DNA of 64,000 nt from Patiria pectinifera. Its lineage: Eukaryota > Echinodermata > Asteroidea > Valvatida > Asterinidae. How positions within the stretch are numbered: the stretch's first letter is position 1; the number at the start of each line of letters is the position of its first letter. Both the position numbers and the translations under genes were made by a program. The notes beneath the pieces are model-generated. The model ran no database searches and was not told the DNA's origin. It saw nothing but the letters and a program-made list of their open reading frames with translations. The stretch is from positions 11,178,643-11,242,642 of the forward strand of contig CM057140.1 in NCBI GenBank assembly GCA_029964075.1, read 5' to 3'. Below, piece after piece: positions 56,078 to 64,000 of the stretch.

Positions 56078-59027
56078 AACTCACCCAAATATTTTCCCTA
56101 TATCTTCCCCAATATGCCGCCCAAACGTTGGGTAATTCCAGTTTACAATGCATCTACATGTACGTAGACCTCTTCTTGAATTCCAGTTGTATGAATAAAC
56201 ACAAAGGTATTGGCAAAACAAAATATTAAGAATCAGGAGAACCCGGAAATAGAAAATATGTGATTCATTGTGAGCAACCGAATTACATCAAGATTCTGTG
56301 GGGAATTTTATTTTCAATCACTAAAATACGGGCATTGAACAAAAAGCTACCCCCTAACTGTACAAATAGACCTACACCAAAGTTGAAACAAATCGAGAAT
56401 ATTTAAGGCCTATACATGGAAAATGAATTTGTTTTTGGTTGCTTATTTCGCTTAGACAAGCATTACGCGACTGACCGCGAAATAACTAAAAAGCGGTCAT
56501 TGTGAGGCACGGGTTGCGCTGTTGAGATAAAAAAAAATTAAAAATAAAAAAAAAGCAAAAGGGGTCGTGTTCACTGAGCATTGTGTTTGCGTGCACGTTC
56601 AAACACAAACAAAATTGCCATAGTAACAGAAACGTTACAGATGGTATATGGCTGGTGGTGTTTTTTTTTAATATTAAATTCCGCTCCATAATGTCCACCA
56701 TGTCAACATCTAAAAAGTCAATTATCGATCCTAACGATTATGCAAGGCGTCGTCATGACGTTGCTATTAAAATTGACTGCGAACGACACAGCGACTGCAT
56801 ATTTTACTGTGCGTGTTTTATTGTGCATCTACCAGAATAAGGGCAGTCAGTTAATTAGTGGAGAAAATTGATGTGCCAGTGCCATCATGATTGCGTGGGT
56901 GTGCCTTAGTGGCGAGTTGTGCTTAATGAGAGGGCGTACCGTGCAGTTGATAGTTGGCCTTGTAATTTGCGCATCTATAGACTCATGACCTACTTTGTTC
57001 TCCTTTTATCAAAAATATGAAGGATGACAATTTTTTGGATCGTTGCGGAAATAACTGATGAGTCGCTAATTTACCGTGAATCTGGTTTTGTGGGACAGAA
57101 AACGAAACAACTATATAACTATTTTATCGGGTGATTTGAATATTTGTGCATGGGCAGTATACAACATATCCGATCGCCAGACGCCACTGAGGCGACAGTG
57201 GATATCGAATATCGTGACTCAATGCGTTGCAAGCAGGGTTTTTTTTCTCCGCGTATTGCCACGTGGCGCGTGGCGAGATTGAAAGAACTGCAACTGCAAT
57301 ATAAATAGTTATTGAATTGACATAACGGAAATGCGTCAATTGAAATAATTAAACACATCGGTATATTTATCATGCTTTGAAAGAATGCCACGCCGACATA
57401 TAGTGTTTATTGTTTCGTTTTGAAGTATGACTTTATAGGCTGATGCAAAATTTGTATGAATGTCCAATTCAACATGGGAGGCCTCCAATATTATTCAACA
57501 AACAAACAAACCGTTGTACACGGCGATATCCTCTACATCGTTTCAAGGGCTAGTGTAATTTTTTAATGCAATCCTTGAAAAGTGGGCAATGTAAGTGGGT
57601 TATTCTGACATTACACAAAATGATACAATAACAAAATGAATTATACAAATAATAATAACTGTTTTTGCTGCAACAGGGCGACTTTCCCATAGACTTGTGC
57701 ACAAACCTAAACTGTCACCTAACCCAAGTTTACCTTATCTTTTTTCCACGAAATTTAGTATTTTTACTAATTGGACCATGAGGAACCGATCTAGATGGTT
57801 TGCGACAGCAAAATTCCTTGTCCTAAGGGTCGTTTTCACAAAAGGGCGACAGTTATGTGTCGCCTTAATAAGGTGTGTCGCCCTATTGTGGACGGAGTTA
57901 GCAAAATCTGTCGCCCTATTATAGCTGTTAGTAATATACTGCATCTGGAGCAAAAATAATTATAATATGAACGGGGTTACATCCGAGAGAAGGACAAAGC
58001 CTTCTGTAGAGGAGCACCCTAGACAGCTTTCAAATTACAAAAATATATCATGACACGTAATTATACAATCTATTTCGGTTGCATAACTTAAATTGAGATG
58101 ATGTTCATTTCCGGGTTTAATAAAAACAAAGTAAATACAGTGTAACCCATGGTCTCCCATTGGGCCCAGTAAGAAGAAGACATGATGTGAATAAATTACA
58201 ATTTGACGTTGAAGTAAAACACAAAGAAGAATTTTCTGGGGAAAACCAACGCAATCAGACAGGGACTGAAAACCAAATCCACATTATTGGCCAAGGCAGG
58301 AATCAAACCCGGTTCACTTAAAAGTTAGAACGGCGAGGAAAGAACCGCTACGCCTTTTTTTCACCCTAATTCCCATCCGGTCAACCATAGATCAACCTTC
58401 GGTCACATTTTGGTCAGCCATCCACATTAATTTTTATCGTGCACACAATGCAAGGCTTTACAAGGCGTACTGGACTAACAGCTCGGTGGTTTCCAAGTGG
58501 CATTGTAATTTGTGTACAAAAGGCACAGCCGACATACATGTACATGGAGGTCAACGCCATTGACGACAAGGACCGCACGAAATGCTTTCCAATTCCGTTA
58601 TACCTAATCTCAATTTCGTCTACAACTATGACACGCAGATCCTACCTTTGTCGACCGTGCTTATACTGTTGTCAACACCTGCGAATCCATCCAACTCGTC
58701 ACTCTTGGGATAGGGTAAGCACGAGCTTCGACAAGCATCGGGCTTGCAACTAGGCATCGCCATTTTTGCAAGCACGTGTGCTTTGAACGGCTGCTGGTTA
58801 AGGTTCTAGCTAGCTATCGCGCCCCGCGTTGTACAAAAATGCAAAAGTCAACAAGTGTGAATATGCCTGCGCATGCGCGCGTAATCCGGACCAAATTCAA
58901 GGTCGAGTTTTGTATAGACTCGCATCCTTCTCCTTATTTACACACGAGCAATTATGATTTGCACTATTTTTGATTAATTCATGCACAGATCGCTAAATGT
59001 AAATTTTTCAAGAATTGGTGCTCCGTC

Positions 59028-59210
59028 GAGCAAGATAAATTTCTTTTCTTTACTATTCCCATATCAAAATGCAAACACGATCCAGTTTTCACTTCAATTA
59101 TATATAAATGCAAACACGATCCAGATTTCACTTCATAATTGAAGTGAAATCTGGATCGTGTTTGCATTTTGATAAGAGAATACTAAAGAAACGAAATTTA
59201 TCTCGCTCAA
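59028..59210. repeat. Long hairpin with a perfect 30-bp core
   Basis: Core arms 59106-59135 and 59140-59169 are perfectly complementary (AAATGCAAACACGATCCAGA and on), with a 4-base loop. Outer arms extend to 59028 and 59210 (AGATAAATTTC / GAAATTTATCT). The left side carries an extra copy of ATGCAAACACGATCCAG near 59071-59087. Confidence 0.85.
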
Positions 59211-60181
59211 AAATGCTGGTACATGTGCATGTACTTCTTATACCCGCGTGTACACAAGAGCAATAATTTTTGATGCGGCGTTCCATAGGCCCGGGTCTTT
59301 AATGTCATGTCTGGTATGGTACCTGTACTTCTATGGACGCGTGTGTACACCGTTGTGTGGTTAAACAAAAAAGCACGTGTTACTAAATGTCAGGAATGTA
59401 CGCGCCAATGTGAAATATTGCACGCGAGTAGCTCATCCGTAGAGCGTTCCTTTGCTGGGAAAACCGGGGCAAAATACCCTTGGATTCCTTCAAGTTCTCA
59501 AGGTTAAAACGGAAAAGAGACAATGTGTGCAGATTCTCTACAAACGAGCTCGGTCTCGAAGGTACATGTATAATCACAAATCAGTAAAAACTCAATCCGG
59601 AATGGGAATGGAAAAAATGTTGCAACCACTTTCGAAACTCGGGGGGAAAAAAAACCTTTTTTTTTGCTCACCCCTCACGGCCTCAGAGAGTATACTTTCA
59701 CTGTAAGGAATTATATGTTGACAAAGTCTTTAAAGGGTATATACAAATATACCAACTTAGTGAATTTTCACATGTTTCCACCTTCGTTTATCACAGTTCA
59801 ATCTTTTTATCTGTTTTGAAAGTGGCGTCAGGTTGCAACATTTTTTTCCTCGGGCTCAAGCTTTTTCCCATGGCGGGTGTGAAACATACCGTGGGTAAGA
59901 GCTGCTTATGTTGATTGGTGGGTGGGTGGGTGGGTGGATCAGCAGTTTACTCGGCCATAATTCATTCATGCAACTCAAGTATTACAGCTTTCCATTTGAA
60001 GACCGGTTTTGAAAACACTGATATGACTGATGTACATGTGTCTAATTTGCATATTTTTTGCATATTGGATCACGCCCCATGTAGGTGCTCGGACGGTGCC
60101 GTATTAAAGCCCTCTAACCATTAGTTTATGCGGTACCCGCTGCTATGCACATCAGATTCGAACCGGCCAACTGATCCCGTT

Positions 60182-60254
60182 AGCTCGGTGGTCGAGTGGT
60201 AAGACATCTGCACTAGAAAGCAGGAGGTCGTGGGTTCGAGTCCCACCCGAGTGA
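60182..60254 (+). tRNA. tRNA-like sequence with an 8-base anticodon loop (tRNA-derived SINE head or tRNA pseudogene)
   Basis: The acceptor stem pairs AGCTCGG with CCGAGTG (6 of 7, one wobble). The D stem is GTC/GAC, the anticodon stem TCTGC/GCAGG, the T stem a perfect GTGGG/CCCAC with loop TTCGAGT, and a T-run follows as a polymerase III terminator. The anticodon loop ACTAGAAA has eight bases instead of seven, so the anticodon (AGA or TAG) is ambiguous and function is doubtful. Confidence 0.45.
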
Positions 60255-60715
60255 TTTTTTCCAACTTTCACTCGGGAGGTAACACACTGAGTATACAGTG
60301 TTTAAAAAACGTCGGTGAAGGGCAAAACCTAATTTGAGGCCCTCTAACCATGTTACCCAGCCGCCGTGGGTTGTACCTCTTGGTACTTAATTGTTAATTT
60401 ATGTAGGCCTATATAATTATGTATCATAAAACTACCAATTTCGAGTGTAAGGGGAGTTGCCAATGTACCTTCCTAGTTTTTATTTCTCCAAAGACGCACT
60501 TTATACAGGGGTAATTGGAGTGAGTCAGTTTTAAAAGTTGTTTGATTTTCTCGACATTTTAGTACCCAACCTTGCAGTGGTCTATCACTTATCATACATG
60601 ATGTCAAAGTAAAGTAGTCTTGCATAGAGTAGGCATACTTTACATCATTATATAAAAGTTTAATTTGATATCTCTTGCTAAATTAGTGTATCGCTAACAA
60701 TGTCTACCTCTATAC

Positions 60716-61266
60716 CAGCAGCATAACCAGGGAGGGGGGGGGGGGTTGCACGCCCCCACACAAAAATCCTTGCCTACCCCAGTCGCCCCCCCCCCCCTCT
60801 CGGAAATTTGTTAGTCCTATAAGGCCAAATAAAAAAAACATGTTTAGCATCCTGCCTTTAAAAAAAAAGGAAGCGGGAGGCCCTCCCCCCCCCTTCAAAA
60901 TGGCCGTCCGACCCGTGCTATTTTTAAAGATGGCCGCCAGGTTTTTTTTTTTTTTAAATGGCCGCCATTGGACTCAGGAAATGACATACCAGCTTTATAT
61001 GGGCTAGATGCAACATACAAAGAGGCCTAAATGATGTCACTGTTTAAAATGTATAATTTTTTCTTTCTTTCTTTTTAAAACATAGAAAGAAAAGGAGGCG
61101 GCCTTCAAAAGCAAGCGGGCGGGGACACTAAACATGTTTTTTTAATATTTGGCCTAAGTGACCATGGTTAATAGGTTGAACAGAAATTGGGTACCCCCAT
61201 TGTAACATCAAGTGTCTAGCGCCCCCTCCCCTTCCCCCAATGGTGAGAACCCTGGCTACGCCGCTG
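60716..61266. mobile_element. 551-bp hAT-like element with perfect 8-bp target duplication
   Basis: Left CAGCAGCATAACCAGGG and right CCCTGGCTACGCCGCTG are inverted and flanked by CTCTATAC on both sides (60708-60715 and 61267-61274). The interior (60816-61156) shares the AAACATGTTT-ended module with 30374-30725. It lies 80 bases before the ORC3 exon at 61346. Confidence 0.82.
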
Positions 61267-61345
61267 CTCTATACTGTAAACCACTAGTTTCAAATGTGTC
61301 GCGGATATTGATATTCATTTCCCGCATATGCCATTGCTATTTCAG

Positions 61346-61492
61346 GGCTGCTTTGTTTTCAAAGCCAAAAAGGCAAAGAAAGCATTGAACCCTGGAGACT
61401 ACATGTGCCAAGATGGCAGGGACTCGGAGGCCGATTGGTTCAGGTGCAACACCTATGAATCATTGTGGGATAGGGTCAGTGAAGACATAGAG
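61346..61492 (+). CDS. ORC3: ORC3 exon 2
   Basis: Acceptor GCTATTTCAG, donor GTAAGA, 49 codons in phase 0. Encodes GCFVFKAKKAKKALNPGDY and RCNTYESLWDRVSEDIE. Confidence 0.92.
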
Positions 61493-63733
61493 GTAAGAGA
61501 TGTATGCAGCCACAGTTTGAAGGACGTTCAAGACTTACTCATTGCTGGCAACTGTTGCATAAAGTTTGTAATATCGGTATCGTTTGGGTTTGCGGTAACA
61601 CCATGTGGTAATAACTACTGCTTAGAAGGTATCTAGTTCTGAAAAGAACTTGTCCTGCTTATTATCAACTTTCGCTAAGTAGTTTTTGTTCTGATAAGAA
61701 CAGTCCTGCTTTAAGTTCTAAAAGAACTTGTCTTTGGTCTCTTTCTTAATAGTTATGAATTTATAAAAGTTTGTAATAGTTATGAATTTATAAAAATAGG
61801 AAAACTTGTACGAGTGGACTGCTTAAAGTTACAAATTGAGAATGGTGTCCTCTTTCAACAAGTTGCAGGCAGCAAACACAATATTGAGCATAACTGAGCA
61901 TGGCCTCTCCCCATACAAGCCAATTTGGCCAGTAAGCTCCCTTGAAACTTATGTCATCTAGCTTGACTGCCTAGCACGTTAGTGTCCACAAACAACTTTT
62001 CCATTGACCTGTCATAATGTTCACCTATGGGGAAAAGCAAGTCCTTGTGCTTTAGGGAAAAAATCAAAAAAAAATCTTAAGAATGAATATTTTCGCAGAC
62101 GATGCAGTCAGAAGTCAATAAGGAGATCTTCACAGACCTCATCCAGTTTGTCAAGAATGGGCAGGGGGGAAACCACCCTGACAGAGCATTGTCACGGCAA
62201 CGACCTCAGCGGGCCATTAAGGAGATTCCGACAGCGGCCTTCATTGCAGGTACGTTCATGACCGTCAAACCCAATGTTCCCAGATCTGTCAAAGTCCATC
62301 AGGGAAGTTTTGGAGAATTTTTTGTTGGGAAGTACTACGTAGCTCAGTTACTTTTACTTAAACAGGTCTTGATGCCCCTTGAAAGGCTAAAGGAAGAGTA
62401 GATCATTTGTTATGGTCTGTGAATGCTGTGTATTGTGAGAAACCAATATTCTAGGGTCTCAATTTCAATTAAAGGCCTTTTCACACTATCTCCGTTTCGA
62501 ACCGTGTTGAAACCTACCCGGATCCAACCCGGTTCAGCCCGAGTATTTTTCGACACGGATCGGAGAGACGCGACGTTCACACTGTCCTTTACGGGAACGG
62601 CCGCTACGTGAACCGTGTAACGTTCAATCCGGCTACGGCCCCTGTGAATTCACACTACAAATTCTCGACACGGATCGCATTCGGCACAGGGCGCTGCGAT
62701 GATTTTCTCAATCCCATAATGCATTGCGTCGCACGCGGCTGCTGCGCGCACGAGGCTTACGGACAGGCCGGTGTGCAGCGTGAATGTACTACTCTGTGAA
62801 ATACGGACTCATTGGTAGTATTGCGCATGCCTATTAGGAGAAGGACCTGTCACGTGAAAGGGTTTGACCAATAATAAGAGAGTAGACGAATCAGATTTGG
62901 GAGTCCGATTTTTGTACGACACCAGCGCAGCTGTGTGCAATATTTCCAAAATGGCTCCGGTCATTTCGTTAGACGATTCGTTCTATTTAACATTAGAAAT
63001 GTACATTTTTGGGGTACATTTTGCGGACCTAATACAAGCCCAGACTCGGTAAAGGATGCTCCATACACCGATACATTATTGGATGATAACTAGGGAGCGA
63101 TTGTTTCGGGATCGGTGTTTGTGACCGCGATAGTGGTAGAGGGAAATATTATGCACGGAGTGTCAGATTTTCGGTAAAATGTGGGCCTCAACTCAACACG
63201 GATCAGCCGTGAGTGACTCAACCCGGGGCGGTTCACACTATCATTTTCGACACGGTTCACGCCGAAAAATGCAGTTTCGATCCGGGTTGAGATTTTCAAC
63301 CCTGGTCCCTCCCAGGGTTGATTTCGATCCGGCTAGAGCACGCTACCCGGGTCGGAACCGGGTTGAAATTTTAGAAGTGGGAAAAGGGTTGAAAAAAATC
63401 TCGGGTTGGAACCGGTTCCAACCCGGAGATTTTGGACAGTGTGAAAAGGCCTTTACAAGTTGCCGAGTCATATTTTGAACTGCGCCCGAAATCAGCATCC
63501 AGGACATGTTCATCCAGAATAACAGCTGTGCAATTGTGAAAGCACTTACTTCTTTTTTTTTTGGCCTGCTAGGTGTTAACGTGACGGACCACAGTGCAAC
63601 GTTTGCTGCTATCACTGCCCAGCTGAAGGGCCTAGTGACTCCCCATGTTGCTAACCTTTTGTCCCGAGACTGCAACAACCTCCGTGCACTGATGTCCAAC
63701 CTGGTGTCCCAGCTTATGGGTACCGATGACGTC
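61346..63733 (+). CDS. ORC3: Origin recognition complex subunit 3 (both ends partial)
   Basis: Exons 61346-61492, 62099-62249 and 63573-63733 join in phases 0, 1 and 0 and encode the N-terminal ~155 residues. The markers GCFVFK, YESLWDRV, SEVNKEIFTDLIQFVK, KEIPTAAFIAGVNVTDH, VTPHVANLLSRDC and NLVSQLM match vertebrate ORC3 in order. ORC3 is a subunit of the six-protein complex that marks replication origins and recruits CDC6, CDT1 and the MCM helicase. In vertebrates a short first exon encodes about eight residues before GCFVFK; that exon is not identified here. The gene continues beyond the right edge. Confidence 0.93.
62099..62249 (+). CDS. ORC3: ORC3 exon 3
   Basis: Acceptor TTTTCGCAG, donor GTACGT, phase 0 to phase 1. 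Encodes TMQSEVNKEIFTDLIQFVKN and RAIKEIPTAAFIA. Confidence 0.93.
62470..63455. mobile_element. 986-bp inverted-repeat element in ORC3 intron 3
   Basis: Ends TAAAGGCCTTTTCACACT (left) and AGTGTGAAAAGGCCTTTA (right) are perfect inverted repeats. The interior is full of AACCCGG / CCGGGTT words in inverted arrangement. Flanking CAAT and CAAG agree in three bases, so the target duplication is unclear. Related to the smaller element at 17040. Confidence 0.7.
63573..63733 (+). CDS. ORC3: ORC3 exon 4
   Basis: T-rich tract and TGCTAG acceptor, donor GTAAGT, phase 1 to phase 0. Encodes GVNVTDHSATFAAITAQLKG and LSRDCNNLRALMSNLVSQLM. The remainder of the window (63734-64000) is intron. Confidence 0.94.
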
Positions 63734-64000
63734 GTAAGTACATACATTTAACAAATTTTCCGCAAGGTACATATTGTTACCCTTGCTAGTCAGTGGCTTG
63801 AACCATTTGTACTTGTAAAAAAATGATCACTTGCAGCTCCTTGGAAGCTTTGAAACAACTTTAAAAAAATCTAAAAGAAAGAATTTGACGGAAAAGAAGG
63901 TTCTTATCTTTAGTGTCAATAACGGGTTTTCTTAGTATCGTTTGTTCATTGGAAGAAATCTTGACTCAGAAATGTGATTTTGAGAGGAAAATATTTTTTT

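Larger units (their letters stand above)
54066..61345. other. Intergenic region between HNMT-like B and ORC3; no gene recognised
   Basis: Holds two hAT-like elements (54696-56077 and 60716-61266), a long hairpin (59028-59210), a tRNA-like sequence (60182-60254), a possible decayed SINE near 58275-58360 (minus strand, B box GGGTTTGATTCC) and a GGGCGACA word cluster (57677-57925). It should also contain the ORC3 promoter and first exon. A 7-codon candidate at 59870-59890 (ATGGCGGGTGTGAAACATACC) precedes a GTGGGT donor in the right phase, but is unproven. Confidence 0.5.

Noticed and set aside
56692-56840. Open frame beginning MSTMSTSKKS upstream of ORC3
   Set aside because: Resembles an ORC3-like start only in its first residues; the available GT is in the wrong phase and the rest has no similarity.
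58439-58753. 104-codon open frame on the plus strand
   Set aside because: No recognisable domain, mixed composition and no supporting splice or promoter signals.
60598-60610. ATGATGTCAAA followed by GTAAAG as ORC3 exon 1 (would give MMSK)
   Set aside because: The exon would end in phase 2, while the ORC3 exon at 61346 needs phase 0, so the join is out of frame by one base.

Overview
The window looks like nuclear DNA of an invertebrate deuterostome, most likely an echinoderm and possibly a sea star. That placement is an inference. It rests on AT-rich DNA with GC-richer exons, introns of 0.1-4 kb with GT/AG borders, many CATGTAC and TAGGCCTA palindromes, dozens of small foldback transposons and SINEs, and clear animal genes. 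No bacterial-style operon, CRISPR array or phage gene is seen.

Layout, left to right. (1) 9812-23645, plus strand: an ARHGAP20-type Rho GTPase-activating protein in nine recognisable exons whose splice phases all agree (PH, Ras-association and RhoGAP domains, then a long disordered tail); its 5' end lies upstream of the exons I can recognise. (2) 29118-34924, plus strand: an unrecognised single-pass membrane protein of about 582 residues with a signal peptide, a short glycosylation-rich ectodomain, one membrane helix, a 470-residue tail with YxxL-type tyrosines, and a C-terminal PDZ ligand. Two neighbouring exons have matching phases and look mutually exclusive. (3) 45117-41429 and 54065-52289, minus strand: two tandem histamine-N-methyltransferase-like genes with the same exon structure; the residues that bind histamine in human HNMT appear to be replaced in both. 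(4) 61346-63733, plus strand: the first recognisable exons of ORC3 (origin recognition complex subunit 3), running off the right edge.

The rest is introns and intergenic DNA rich in non-autonomous transposons. Several have well-defined ends: a Harbinger-like element with TAA target duplications (47778-49201), two hAT-like elements with perfect 8-bp duplications (54696-56077 and 60716-61266), TA-flanked elements (27100-27768 and 38525-38712), TTAA-flanked elements (37884-38402 and 43549-44074), MITE pairs, tRNA-derived SINEs, and several long hairpins. No transposase gene was seen, so these are probably passengers.

The genes do not form one pathway: a Rap/Rho signalling regulator, an unknown membrane protein, two small-molecule methyltransferases and a replication factor. 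I found no clear new multi-gene system. The best leads are the membrane protein with its alternative exons and the methyltransferase pair with a changed substrate pocket.
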